A stretch of 64,000 bases of DNA from CAWANP01 sp963783445 (GTDB lineage Bacteria > Chloroflexota > Anaerolineae > JAAYZQ01). The translations under genes were made by a program, and so were the position numbers. Each line of letters begins with the position of its first letter. The first letter of the stretch is position 1. Under the pieces are notes generated by a model, which ran no database searches, was not told the origin of the DNA, and saw nothing but the letters and a program-made list of their open reading frames with translations. The stretch covers positions 682,001 through 746,000 of the forward strand of contig CAWANP010000004.1 of the NCBI GenBank assembly GCA_963783445.1, written 5' to 3'. Positions 10,578 through 18,646 of this stretch are shown here, piece by piece.

Positions 10578-11358
10578 TGGACAGTTACTTAGCCGAGCAG
10601 AAACGAATAGCCGCCATCCTGGCCAGGGCGGACCAGGTTCGGCGCCTGCGGCGGTACGCGCGGACGTTGAGTGATGGGTGTTTGCAGTCGGTCTTTCTTG
10701 AGATGTTTGGGGATCCAGTCTTCGATTCAGGACGCTGGGAAGTTGACCGACTTGAGGGTGTAGTTGCTGAAGGTAGGATTATCACTTACGGAATAGTCCA
10801 AGCTGGTCCACATGTCGAAGATGGGGTTCCGTATATCCGATCTGGGGATATTAAGGATGGACGAGTCAGGCCTAATGTCCTACTCTGCACAAGCCAAGAG
10901 ATCGCTGCTGATTATCGCCGAAGCGAGGTTCGCGCGGGAGATCTGGTGTTCAGCATCCGGGCTAGCGTGGGGGCCGTGGCAGAAGTGCCTCCCGAGCTCG
11001 ATGGAGCCAATCTGACGCAGGGCACGGCTCGGATATCTCCTGGCCCAAAAGTGCTCCGCAGGTTCCTACTTCACGCGATGCGAACTGGTGGTTTCCAGAG
11101 CTGGATTGCACGTAATACAAAAGGTGCGACGTTCAAAGAGATTACTCTCGCCAAGCTACGTGAAGCGCCGATGACTCTTCCCCCTTTGCCGTTCCAACAT
11201 GAATTCGCCAAAATCGTCCTGAGGTTCGAACGCCTCCGCGCCCAGCAACGCGAAGCCGAACGCCAAGCCGAACACCTCTTCCAGACCCTGCTCCACCAGG
11301 CCTTCCAGGGGGAACTGTAGCCCATGATGCCGGTGAACGAGGAGGCTTTCGGTCATTC

Positions 11359-12054
11359 TTGGCTCGACTTGACCTTCGAAGACCCCAGGAGGCTCTCGAA
11401 ATCCTCCGGCAGCTTGGTCTGCCAAGAGGCCAACTGAATGACCGGTCGGCCATGACGTTGCTTGCGCTGCTCGCCCTGAAGCCTGAGATACCTTGGTCCG
11501 AGGCCAGCGCTCCTATGATGGGCATCACTCCCCATCATGGACTTCTGTCGGGACCACTATGGCAAGGAGTACGCTCCCAATACACGCGAGACAATTCGCA
11601 GGCAGACCATGCACCAGTTCGTGGATGCTGGTCTGGCCGTACCCAATCCAGACCAGCCGGCCAGACCCGTCAACAGCCCAAAGTTCTGCTATCAGATTGA
11701 GCCAACTGCACCGCAACTGCTGAAAACTCACGGCACGCCTGAGTGGAACAGCATTCTCGATGCCTACCTGGCTGAGGTCAAGACCCTGACGCAGCGCTAT
11801 GAACGCGAGCGGGACATGAAAAAGGTCCCGGCAGCTGTCGCAGAGGGCACCGAGATTCATCTCACTCCTGGCCGCCACAGCGAGTTGATGAAGGCCATCC
11901 CGGCCTAGTCTATGTTACTGCCTTCCTCACCCGTAGCGATATGGCCAGGTATGTGGGCGAAATCTCCTGGGAGACTGAAGTCTGGGTAAGCGAAGCCGAA
12001 ACTCACCTTATCCACTTCGATGGCGAGCGTTTCCTCGAACCTCACCCGGAGTGA
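11359..12054 (+). pseudogene. BsuBI/PstI-type restriction endonuclease, frameshifted and lacking the catalytic core
   Basis: The N-terminal winged-helix region of the BsuBI/PstI endonuclease family is recognisable: ALEILRQLGLPRGQLNDRS then MGITP in one frame, then FCRDHYGKEYAPNTRETIRR and NSPKFCYQIEP in the next after a frameshift near 11525. After HSELMKAIPA at 11905 the sequence jumps directly, in another frame, to VTAFLTRSDMARYVGEISWETEVW and a C-terminus ending at 12054. In family members about 90 residues holding the PD-(D/E)xK catalytic site lie between these two blocks. They are missing here, so the protein could not cut DNA. No cognate adenine methylase is visible nearby. TTG 11359 is the first plausible start; the true start may be earlier. 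A decayed restriction gene downstream of hsdS fits a defence-island hotspot. Confidence 0.75.
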
Positions 12055-12082
12055 CTCGGAAGTCACCAGTGCACGAATCTTC

Positions 12083-12121
12083 TTGTCAAGACTTGACAAA
12101 ACACGTCAAAGGCTGCATAAT
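12083..12121 (+). promoter_or_regulatory. Promoter with palindromic operator-like site
   Basis: TTGACA (12093-12098), 17 bases, then CATAAT (12116-12121) gives a near-consensus promoter 32 bases before the TIGR04255 gene. A perfect palindrome TTGTCAAG-A-CTTGACAA (12083-12099) overlaps the -35 box, and a further TGACA...CGTCA half-site pair follows. This is the position expected for a repressor operator. No regulator gene is adjacent, so the controlling protein is unknown. Confidence 0.65.
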
Positions 12122-12152
12122 GATTGACAGGAGATCCCAGAGGGAATGAGTT

Positions 12153-12932
12153 ATGGCTATTAGCTTCCCAGAAGTGGACGATGTACACCTGGCCAACGCA
12201 CCGCTGCGTGAGGTCATCTGTCAAGTCAGGTTTCCCATCATCCTGAGCATCGCGCGGGAAGAACCGGCCGAGTTCCAAGACCGTATCCGTGAACGCTTCC
12301 CGGTTCTCGAGATCGAGCGTGGCTTTGCCATTCAGATGAAGGGTACCCAGCCAGAGCCGCGCATCGATGCCCGCCCGTCCATCTACAGCTTTCACGATCC
12401 AGGCAAGACATGTAGCGCCAGCCTCGGCCCAGATTTCTATGCACTCAGCACTACAGCCTACAACCGCTGGCAGGATTTTTCCGAGAATCTGGCATATCTC
12501 TCCAAAGCCGTCCAGGACCTGTACCAGATCCCCTACGCAACGCGAATCGGCCTGCGCTACATCAACTCGCTAGACCCTACTTCTACTCAGTCAGGCGAAT
12601 TCCAGGATGTACTGGGCCTACTGCGCCCAGAGCTCACGGTCATGCTTCGAACAGATGTCATCGGCCTGCCGGAGACGTCCATACACAGAATACATTCCCT
12701 CTCAGGCAATGACCGCCTTACTCTGACATCCGGACTGGTCCGTGAGGGGGACCCACCTCAACCTCAGTTTCGCCTTGACCTTGATCACTACATCGAAGGC
12801 AATATCAAGTTGGATGACCTCCTTTCCCGTTGCCATCGCTACCACCAACAGATTTACCATGCTTTTCGGTGGTGTCTCGCACCAAATGCACTGCCAGCTT
12901 TCGGACCCGAGCTAGCTGGCCAGGGGGAATAG
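12153..12932 (+). CDS. TIGR04255 family protein
   Basis: A 259-residue cytoplasmic protein of the sporadically distributed TIGR04255 family. Family-like blocks include the N-terminal APLREVICQVRFP, LEIERGFAIQMKG in the middle and IPYATRIGLRYINSLDP near residue 135, and the length is typical. No catalytic motif, signal peptide or membrane segment is visible, and the biochemical role of the family is unknown to me. The gene opens a tight operon: its stop is two bases before the next ATG, and a retropepsin-like protease gene follows that. The near-consensus promoter with its palindrome lies directly upstream. Position just after a type I R-M locus and a broken restriction gene suggests, but does not prove, a defence-related role. 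Confidence 0.75.
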   Translation: MAISFPEVDDVHLANAPLREVICQVRFPIILSIAREEPAEFQDRIRERFPVLEIERGFAIQMKGTQPEPRIDARPSIYSFHDPGKTCSASLGPDFYALSTTAYNRWQDFSENLAYLSKAVQDLYQIPYATRIGLRYINSLDPTSTQSGEFQDVLGLLRPELTVMLRTDVIGLPETSIHRIHSLSGNDRLTLTSGLVREGDPPQPQFRLDLDHYIEGNIKLDDLLSRCHRYHQQIYHAFRWCLAPNALPAFGPELAGQGE

Positions 12933-12934
12933 CC

Positions 12935-13606
12935 ATGGCCGCACTGACCTTCACGCTGGCAGCGGACCTGACATCCAACGTCAATCCGGCTCTGCTGGGC
13001 TTTGTGCTGCCTGACTACTGGCCTGGCACTAACTACATTACTGTGGTCTGGCCAGAGTATGAGATTGAGATTGACCCTTCTCAGGACGGGGCCAATGGGG
13101 CTACGACGCAGCGAGCTGTCTCGTCAGCTGAGGGTGAATATGATACAGCCACGACTACACGCAGTGCGCTCTCTTTGCTGCTGTTTAAGTGCGCCCTTGA
13201 CGGTGAGCATGAGCTGTTCGCCAGTCTCGTCGCGGAAATAGAGTGGCCCGTCCGACGTGCTGACGAGATCGCCTCAGCCATTGACCTTGCCTTGAGCATG
13301 GAACTCGCGCCTTTGGCCATGGAACTGGCGCAGCTAGGTGGGAGTCTCTTTCCGGATGACCTGCGCCTCCAGCGCGCCGCGCATGTACTCGCTCCCCCAG
13401 TCGCTCGAGTCGTGCCCTCTCAGGCACCCTCCGGACTTCAAGTTTCCAGGGACTGGCTGCGAAATCATGCAGCTGAGCATCGCGGCCAGTGGGTCGCAGT
13501 ACGGGATGGGCGGCTGTTAGGCAAGGCTAAGACTCTCATCGAGCTTAGGGCGCAAGTTGATGTCAGTGAGGATCCCCGCAGTACTATCATTACCAAGGTG
13601 ACATAA
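12935..13606 (+). CDS. Hypothetical protein with C-terminal DUF5678-like domain
   Basis: A 223-residue protein starting at ATG 12935 after a GGGGGAA ribosome site. The first 150 residues are acidic and helical (ALSLLLFKCALDGEHELF, SAIDLALSMELAPLAMELAQ) and match nothing I recognise. The last 50 residues (WLRNHAAEHRGQWVAVRDGR then LLGKAKTLIELRA) look like the small DUF5678 domain, a beta-rich module found at the ends of many short bacterial proteins, often beside retropepsin-like genes. The stop TAA is immediately followed by the GTG of the next gene, so the two are probably translationally coupled. The function is unknown. Because it sits between the TIGR04255 protein and a protease, it could be a substrate, inhibitor or adaptor of the protease; this is inference. 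Confidence 0.65.
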   Translation: MAALTFTLAADLTSNVNPALLGFVLPDYWPGTNYITVVWPEYEIEIDPSQDGANGATTQRAVSSAEGEYDTATTTRSALSLLLFKCALDGEHELFASLVAEIEWPVRRADEIASAIDLALSMELAPLAMELAQLGGSLFPDDLRLQRAAHVLAPPVARVVPSQAPSGLQVSRDWLRNHAAEHRGQWVAVRDGRLLGKAKTLIELRAQVDVSEDPRSTIITKVT

Positions 13607-14071
13607 GTGGCGCAGTTTGCTGACCTCTTGATTGCTCAGGGTGATTTTGCCACCGGCGCGGTGCACTACAGTGATCAGTACCCTGGCGATAGTTCAGCGC
13701 GGATCGTCGTCGAAGTCACGATAGAAGATCACTTTCCCGTGCAGGCTATCGTCGATACTGGAGGTCCCTGGTGCATCCTCGACCCCGAGATCGCTGAGGT
13801 CGTTTCCCCGGACTCAGGCCTGGACTTCCAGCTGCCGCAGCCATTGAAGATCCGTGGCATGGACTATCATGGTATGCTGCGAAGAATGCGTATCACTCTA
13901 GCAGCAGATGTTGGAGACGGCCTGGAGGCAGAGGCACCAGTTTTCATACCTATACTCACGGAAGGTCAGATCTGGCCATTCCCTAACTTCCTCGGACTGA
14001 GCGGTTTTCTCGACTGCATTCGGTTTGCCATCGATCCATTCGACAATGCTTTCTATTTCGGGCTAGCCTGA
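13607..14071 (+). CDS. Retropepsin-like aspartic protease
   Basis: A 154-residue protein starting at GTG 13607, directly abutting the preceding TAA. A single-domain retropepsin fold is indicated by AIVDTGGPWCILDPEIAEVV: the catalytic DTG triplet is at about residues 48-50, with the hydrophobic strand before it and a flap-like segment after (IRGMDYHGMLRRMRITL). A C-terminal strand pattern FLGLSGFLDCIRFAIDP completes the half-site. Such proteins act as homodimers, each supplying one Asp, and cleave peptides in the cytoplasm as there is no signal peptide here. It ends the three-gene TIGR04255 operon and may process one of the other two products; that is inference. No terminator is obvious after 14071. 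Confidence 0.75.
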   Translation: MAQFADLLIAQGDFATGAVHYSDQYPGDSSARIVVEVTIEDHFPVQAIVDTGGPWCILDPEIAEVVSPDSGLDFQLPQPLKIRGMDYHGMLRRMRITLAADVGDGLEAEAPVFIPILTEGQIWPFPNFLGLSGFLDCIRFAIDPFDNAFYFGLA

Positions 14072-14092
14072 TCGTCGACCTCACTCAATCAC

Positions 14093-14296
14093 CTACGCAT
14101 CCCGCCGTTCCCCCACTCTTGCCGGCTCATCCGCGAACGGGCCCGACTCCACCAGCCGTTCCAGAGCCTCTTGCCCGCGCACCAACGCGCAGTAGTTGCA
14201 CGTATCCAGCAAGCCCCGGCACTCGCACCCCTCCGCCATCGCCAGCCCCGTCAGCAGCGTCTCTCCCAGAATCTTGTAATCAGACATCCTGCTCAT
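14093..14296 (-). CDS. Small cysteine-containing hypothetical protein
   Basis: A 67-residue protein converging on the protease operon. ATG 14296 is chosen because AGGAGGG lies five bases upstream. Four cysteines in GCECRGLLDTCNYCALVRG (C-x-C and C-x2-C, 9 residues apart) could bind zinc or an iron-sulphur centre, and the rest is helical. No family is recognised. The protein is acidic at its C-terminus (VESGPFADEPARVGERRDA). A divergent flavodoxin-type gene begins 285 bases away and may share the intergenic control region. The function is unknown; the clear ribosome site and cysteine spacing argue that it is real. Confidence 0.5.
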   Translation of the reverse strand: MSRMSDYKILGETLLTGLAMAEGCECRGLLDTCNYCALVRGQEALERLVESGPFADEPARVGERRDA

Positions 14297-14580
14297 TGCA
14301 CCCTCCTGTTCCACCCACCAGTCTGCCCCGCACTTTCAGTCCCCCCTCACCCCCTCACCCTCTCTCCCCATCACCCCTCCACCGCCCCGGGCGGACAGAA
14401 GCCGGCGACGGGAGGAGCTGCTGGGGGTCAGCAGGGTAGACGCCAGGTATAGGCGTCGGGATTGCCTCTGCGGACCCAGTTGACAAAGCAGGTGATCTCA
14501 GGTAGCATGAGATCACCACACCACAGCCGTCTGGAGGGAGAGCTTGGCCGGCCTCCAGGTGCAAGTGAAAGGATAGCCCA

Positions 14581-15918
14581 TTGAAAGCCATTCTGCTCGA
14601 CGGTTCATTCGAAAATGACGGCACAGGTGGCCGGGTGCTTACCGCTCTGACCTCCGAACTCCGAGCCCGGGGCTGGGGGGTAGAGCACGTCGTCCTGCGC
14701 GACAAGGAGATCGGCCCCTGCGCGGGCGACTTTTTCTGCTGGATCCGCACGCCCGGCACCTGCATGCTGGACGATGACAACCGGACCATCGCCGCAGCCA
14801 TGGCCACCTGTGAACTGCTGGTCTATCTCACGCCGGTCACCTTTGGCGGCTATTCCTCGGCGCTCAAGGGCATGGTCGACCACCAGATTCAGAATATCTC
14901 GCCCTTCTTTGCCAAGGTGGAGGGCGAGACGCACCACCAGAAGCGCTACGAGGCGTATCCCGACCTGTTGGCCATCGGCTGGATGGACGCGCCCGACGCC
15001 CAGGCCGAGCAGGTGTTCAGGCACCTGGTCCGGCGCAACGCCCTCAACTGGCGCGCCCAGGCGTCTGCCAGCACAGTGGTCCTGGCCAACCAGACGGACG
15101 AGGAGATCCAGGCCTCGGTCCGGACCAGTCTGAGCGACCTGCAGAGCGGCTCTGGAACCCAGCCGGACGAGCGGCCGCACGGTGAGGGGCTCGAGACCCT
15201 GCCAGGGCCCGGATCCAGCGACGGGACACCCGAGATCCGCCGCGCCCTCTTGCTGGTGGGAAGTCCAAAGACGCACAAGAGCAGATCCTATCTGCTGGGC
15301 GAATACCTTTTCGATCAACTGGGCCAGCGGTCGATTGAGACCGAGACCATCCACCTGCATCCCGCCCTGCGGTCCTCCGAAAAGATGAGCGCCCTGCTGG
15401 AGGCGGTGGATAGGGCTGACCTGGTGACGCTGACCTTTCCGCTTTATGTCGACTCACTGCCCGCGCCCGTAATCGAGGCCCTGGAGGCGATCGACGCCCA
15501 CCGGCAGGGCCGGGAAGGGCTGCCCAGCCAGCGTTTCGCGGCCATTGCCAATTGCGGCTTCCCTGAAGCGTACCACAATGAGACGGGGCTGGCCATCTGT
15601 GAGACATTCGCGCGCCAGGCGGGTTTTGCGTGGGCGGGGTGGCTGTCGCTGGGCGGCGGCGGTGGGATGGGAGCCAGCGCCCCGCTGGCCGAGGCAGGCG
15701 GCCGCGCCGCACCACTCAAAAAGCCGCTGGAACTGGCCGCCGAAGCGCTGGCGCAGGGGGAGGCCATTCCCGAAGAGGCGCAGACCTTGCTGGCCAAGCC
15801 CTTTGCCCCGGCCTGGCTGTACCGGCTGATAGGCAACTGGGGCTGGCCACAGCAGGCCAAGCGCTGGGACGCGCAGAAGGCCCTGAGGCGGAAGCCCTAT
15901 GCGCCGGAGTCCCCATGA
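14581..15918 (+). CDS. Tandem flavodoxin-fold NAD(P)H-dependent FMN oxidoreductase
   Basis: A 445-residue protein with two flavodoxin-like domains, starting at TTG 14581 (MKAILLDGSFENDGTGG), which is the only start before the first beta strand. Domain 1 (about 1-165) has the FMN phosphate-binding start ILLDGSFENDGTG and a CAGDFFCWIRTPGTCMLDDD cysteine segment as in iron-sulphur flavoproteins and NADPH-dependent FMN reductases. It also contains LTPVTFGGYSSALKGMVDH. Domain 2 (about 220-400) repeats the pattern with LLVGSPKTHKSRSYLLGEYL and LVTLTFPLYVDSLPAPVIEAL. The linker at 190-215 is G/S/P-rich. It probably carries out flavin-dependent reduction in the cytoplasm; the substrate cannot be read. 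The fused double domain is less common than single-domain relatives. It may be co-transcribed with the membrane protein 42 bases downstream. Confidence 0.75.
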   Translation: MKAILLDGSFENDGTGGRVLTALTSELRARGWGVEHVVLRDKEIGPCAGDFFCWIRTPGTCMLDDDNRTIAAAMATCELLVYLTPVTFGGYSSALKGMVDHQIQNISPFFAKVEGETHHQKRYEAYPDLLAIGWMDAPDAQAEQVFRHLVRRNALNWRAQASASTVVLANQTDEEIQASVRTSLSDLQSGSGTQPDERPHGEGLETLPGPGSSDGTPEIRRALLLVGSPKTHKSRSYLLGEYLFDQLGQRSIETETIHLHPALRSSEKMSALLEAVDRADLVTLTFPLYVDSLPAPVIEALEAIDAHRQGREGLPSQRFAAIANCGFPEAYHNETGLAICETFARQAGFAWAGWLSLGGGGGMGASAPLAEAGGRAAPLKKPLELAAEALAQGEAIPEEAQTLLAKPFAPAWLYRLIGNWGWPQQAKRWDAQKALRRKPYAPESP

Positions 15919-15959
15919 GCCGCAGTCACTTGACCTAGTCTTTCTCCTGGAGCAGATCG

Positions 15960-16991
15960 ATGCCTGAACAAAAGTCGCCTGCCGCGGAAACTCCAGACCA
16001 GGTGGTTGCCGGGCGCGTGCCGCTAGGCTGGGGCTTCTGGGCCCTGTGGGTGCTTGGTCTTGCCGCCATTGGGGCGCTGAGCTACCTCCTGGGCGCACAA
16101 GCGCCCCTGGCCGAGTTCACGCTGCCACCAGCGGCCATGGTGCTGTTCGGACTGCTGGCGGGAGGAGCGCAGGGCTTTGCCCTGCGGCGACAGGTTCCCC
16201 CTGCCCGCAGATGGATCGTGGCCAGTTGCCTGGCAGGTTTTCTTGCCGCGGTTGTGAGCATCCTGCCAACGTCGTTGGCCACGATGCCGGCAGGCCTGCT
16301 TGCGGGTTGGGCCTATGCCTGGGCCGTGTATGGAGCCGTGCTGGGAGTCATGCTCCAGCGGGTCGTTCCAGGCCGCTGGTGGATGCTGGCGAGCCTCACC
16401 GGTTGGGCCACGGCCGGGATCGTGAGCGGCGCGGTGGGCTGGGCTCTGGACGTGTTCCAGGTCACCGGCACAGATCCCATGCTCACCTCCCTCCCGGCAA
16501 CGTCTCGAACCTGGTCCATGGCAGGCCTGGCCCTTGTGGGCGCTGTCTGCGGGGCCACGGGCGGGGCGATCACCGGCGCAGCGCTGGTCGTGCAATCGCG
16601 AGCGCGCAGTCTGCCGGCTGACAGTGGAGCGATGCGAGCGAAATACAAAAGGCTGGTGCTGGTTGCAGGCGGTATTAGCGGGCTGATCGCTGCCGTGTTG
16701 TGCACCTATTTGGCTCCCCTGGTTCTCACAATGGTCACAGAAGGTTCTCTGGACTCTCTGGACCTGACGATCTATGCCCTTTCCGCCGTATACGCTACAC
16801 CGGTGTGCATACCCACCATTGCGCTGGTTTCCATTCCAATGGGCATTGGCTGCGGCTACGCAGGGCTCGAGATCGCACGGGCCAGCGGAAGGCCAGACCC
16901 CAGGCCCTGGATCTGGCTGGGCGCTGCTGCCGGGGGAGTCCTTGGCTATCTTCTCGGCTCCCTGGTGGCGGTCACCATCGGGTACCTGTAG
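15960..16991 (+). CDS. Polytopic membrane protein, unknown function
   Basis: A 343-residue protein starting at ATG 15960 with a GGAGCAG ribosome site. Eight or so hydrophobic segments are visible (for example WGFWALWVLGLAAIGALSYL, AAMVLFGLLAGGAQGFAL, ASCLAGFLAAVVSILP, LLAGWAYAWAVYGAVLGVML, SMAGLALVGAVCGATGGAIT, LVLVAGGISGLIAAVLCTYL and two C-terminal ones). Gly/Ala-rich helices with few charged residues resemble small integral membrane proteins common in Chloroflexota rather than a named transporter family. It follows the flavodoxin-type gene in the same direction, and a lipoprotein gene follows 49 bases later. The three may form one envelope-related unit. No function assigned. Confidence 0.65.
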   Translation: MPEQKSPAAETPDQVVAGRVPLGWGFWALWVLGLAAIGALSYLLGAQAPLAEFTLPPAAMVLFGLLAGGAQGFALRRQVPPARRWIVASCLAGFLAAVVSILPTSLATMPAGLLAGWAYAWAVYGAVLGVMLQRVVPGRWWMLASLTGWATAGIVSGAVGWALDVFQVTGTDPMLTSLPATSRTWSMAGLALVGAVCGATGGAITGAALVVQSRARSLPADSGAMRAKYKRLVLVAGGISGLIAAVLCTYLAPLVLTMVTEGSLDSLDLTIYALSAVYATPVCIPTIALVSIPMGIGCGYAGLEIARASGRPDPRPWIWLGAAAGGVLGYLLGSLVAVTIGYL

Positions 16992-17040
16992 CACCGGTTC
17001 TGGTGCACAAGGATCCTGTCTCAAGAGGAGAAGAGAGAGT

Positions 17041-17754
17041 ATGAGAAAGTGTCTGATTCTAACCCTCGTGCTGTGCGTTCTCGCGGCTTGTGGTGGTAAG
17101 CCATCCCCAACCCCTGACCTGGTGGGCACCCAGATCGCTGTCGAGATCGCGGCTCACGCCACGATGACGGCCATGGTTCCAACGGCGACGGAACTTCCCG
17201 CGCCGACGGCTGTGCCAAGCGCTACACCTCCGCCAGGGCCAACCGTAACCCCACCACCCCAGATCGAGGCGGAGGAATATGCCGTCTATGCCGCCCTGAT
17301 CCAGCAGAACCCTGTCGGGTACAATCTGGGCTCCACCCTCGTCATTCGGGATCAGACATCCGTGTTGGACGCCAGGCAGTTCGAGGAAACGATGGAACAG
17401 GCCCCCGGCCTGCCGGCAGAGCTGGCGGACAGCTACCGGTCCAGAAACGCGGCCTCGTACACGCTGAGTCCGAACCTGGAGCTGGAGCAGGATTATGTCC
17501 TGGTGCCTCCGGAGGAGTATGACGAAGCCTTGCACAAAGGGGGAGCGCACTGGAACGAGTTCTGGTCCCGATATCCCGAGTCAGATGGGCTGGTCAACTT
17601 TTCCCGCGTGGGCTTTGGTGCGGACGGGGACACGGCCCTGGCCCTCATGGGGGTTCTCTGCGGCGACCTGTGCGGGTCGGGCGGGCTCTACCTGCTGGTC
17701 AAGGAGGAGGGCGGTTGGAAGGTCCAACAGGCGCTGATGGTGTGGATGTCCTAG
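17041..17754 (+). CDS. Secreted lipoprotein with P/T-rich linker, unknown function
   Basis: A 237-residue predicted lipoprotein starting at ATG 17041 after AGGAGAAG. The signal peptide MRKCLILTLVLCVLAACGGK has a clear lipobox (LAAC, Cys at about residue 17). A proline/threonine-rich stretch follows (residues 40-75, TATELPAPTAVPSATPPPGP), a linker style frequent in Chloroflexota extracytoplasmic proteins. The folded region (about 80-237) has alternating hydrophobic residues, an EQDYVLVPPEEYDEAL segment and the C-terminal pattern GGLYLLVKEEGGWKVQQAL, which looks like a small NTF2-like or beta-sheet domain. I recognise no named family. An isolated CGDLCGSG cysteine pair near the end could form a disulphide. 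Probably anchored outside the cell membrane and co-transcribed with the preceding membrane protein. Confidence 0.65.
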   Translation: MRKCLILTLVLCVLAACGGKPSPTPDLVGTQIAVEIAAHATMTAMVPTATELPAPTAVPSATPPPGPTVTPPPQIEAEEYAVYAALIQQNPVGYNLGSTLVIRDQTSVLDARQFEETMEQAPGLPAELADSYRSRNAASYTLSPNLELEQDYVLVPPEEYDEALHKGGAHWNEFWSRYPESDGLVNFSRVGFGADGDTALALMGVLCGDLCGSGGLYLLVKEEGGWKVQQALMVWMS

Positions 17755-17860
17755 TCGCCTGCTTGGTCCTGGGGCTGCTGGGCGGGCGGGGGCCTTGGTA
17801 CCGGCGCGGCATGGGCTGAAACAGGTGGGAGCGCCCAAAAAGAGCGTGCTGAAGCGCGCA

Positions 17861-18556
17861 CTACGAAGGGGAGCCTTTGCTCCTGGCCGCCAGCAGGCGG
17901 CTCACCTCATCGCGACTGCGGCAGGCGTGGCACATCCCGCAGGGGCGGAAGGCGTCGCCTTCGCGCACCGGTTTGCGGCAGGACCAGGTGAGGTCGGCCA
18001 GTTCCTGGGGGATCGACTCATAGATCTCGATCTTTTTCAGGCGGGCCAGGGGCCAGAGCCAGACCGGCTTGAAGCGTTTGTTGATGTAGCAAGCGTTGAA
18101 TACCGCCGAGCCTTCGAGGATCTCGGGCCGGTTGGGGGCAATGTGGCCGGTGTAGACAAGGTCCACGACCGTGGCCAGCGCCGTGTGGACGCGCGCCGCC
18201 ATAAAGAGGACGAGGGTCAGGTCAAAGCCGCCGCCTTTGCCCAGGGGAAACTCGCTTTTGGAGGTCGAGTAGGAAAAGGGCCGGTGGTGTTTCCGTAAGT
18301 AAGCCAGGACCCCTTCCAGCGCCTGGTTTTCGACGTCGCGGCGGTCTTCAAAGTTTTGGATCTCGATATGGTGGACGTGCAGCCGCTGGTCGGTCTCGGC
18401 CAGGACGTTGGCCAGGAGGGCGACGCTGTCCAGGCCGCCGGAGAGCATGAGCAGGGCGGAGTGCCTGCGCTGCTTGGTGCAGGGCAGCGCCTTGCGGACC
18501 TCGCGTTTGAGGGCGTTGGCTACGGCGCGGCTGCCGGGCGGAGTTGGTGTGGCCAT
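17861..18556 (-). CDS. QueC-like PP-loop ATPase (7-cyano-7-deazaguanine synthase family)
   Basis: A 231-residue protein of the PP-loop pyrophosphatase superfamily. The ATP-binding motif SGGLDS is at residues 39-44 of the chosen form. A C-terminal zinc cluster WSCRKP...RPCGMCHACRSR supplies four cysteines, as in QueC, which makes preQ0 from carboxydeazaguanine, ATP and ammonia. ATG 18556 is preferred (GAGGACC upstream); ATG 18598 would add 14 residues but lacks a ribosome site. The middle part (FEDRRDVENQALEGVLAYLRK) is not typical of housekeeping QueC. The other queuosine-pathway genes (queD, queE) are not in the window. It could therefore be a specialised deazaguanine or amidation enzyme, such as those in DNA-modification or defence loci. 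The toxin-antitoxin pair lies just upstream on the same strand. Confidence 0.65.
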   Translation of the reverse strand: MATPTPPGSRAVANALKREVRKALPCTKQRRHSALLMLSGGLDSVALLANVLAETDQRLHVHHIEIQNFEDRRDVENQALEGVLAYLRKHHRPFSYSTSKSEFPLGKGGGFDLTLVLFMAARVHTALATVVDLVYTGHIAPNRPEILEGSAVFNACYINKRFKPVWLWPLARLKKIEIYESIPQELADLTWSCRKPVREGDAFRPCGMCHACRSRDEVSRLLAARSKGSPS

Positions 18557-18646
18557 GGGGTCCTCTTCGAACCGATCCAGCCCTCCAGACAAGTCCATTT
18601 CTTGGTACTGCGAGCCAGCCTGGCCGGCGGTCTCAGGCTAGGGCAA

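Larger units (their letters stand above)
9210..10588 (-). mobile_element. ISAzo13-family insertion sequence, 1,379 bp, TTA target duplication
   Basis: The ends are imperfect inverted repeats. The left reads GGACTTGTCCAAAAACAA and the right, complemented, reads GTAACTGTCCATTAACAA; they share TGTCCA and AACAA and then TCG further in. Flanking TTA occurs at 9207-9209 and 10589-10591. Its single transposase gene is on the minus strand, opposite to hsdS. Deleting the element plus one TTA restores the host hsdS frame, which fixes the boundaries independently of the repeat alignment. Confidence 0.88.
8814..11320 (+). pseudogene. hsdS: Type I restriction specificity subunit, interrupted by an ISAzo13-family insertion
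   Basis: HsdS recognises the split target sequence through two target-recognition domains separated by conserved helices. The start ATG 8814 overlaps the hsdM stop (ATGA). The first part (8814-9209) is target-recognition domain 1, ending IAHPSL. The second part starts at 10592 with AEQKRIAAILARADQVRRL, the conserved central helix, then domain 2 and the C-terminal helix ending LHQAFQGEL. Removing 9210-10588 plus one copy of the TTA duplication gives the in-frame junction HPS-L-AEQKRIA, exactly the expected family sequence. The reconstructed protein is about 375 residues. Read-through from the 5' part stops at 9275 after IS-encoded residues. A truncated 5' half-HsdS and a re-initiated 3' half could both be made. 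Confidence 0.9.
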
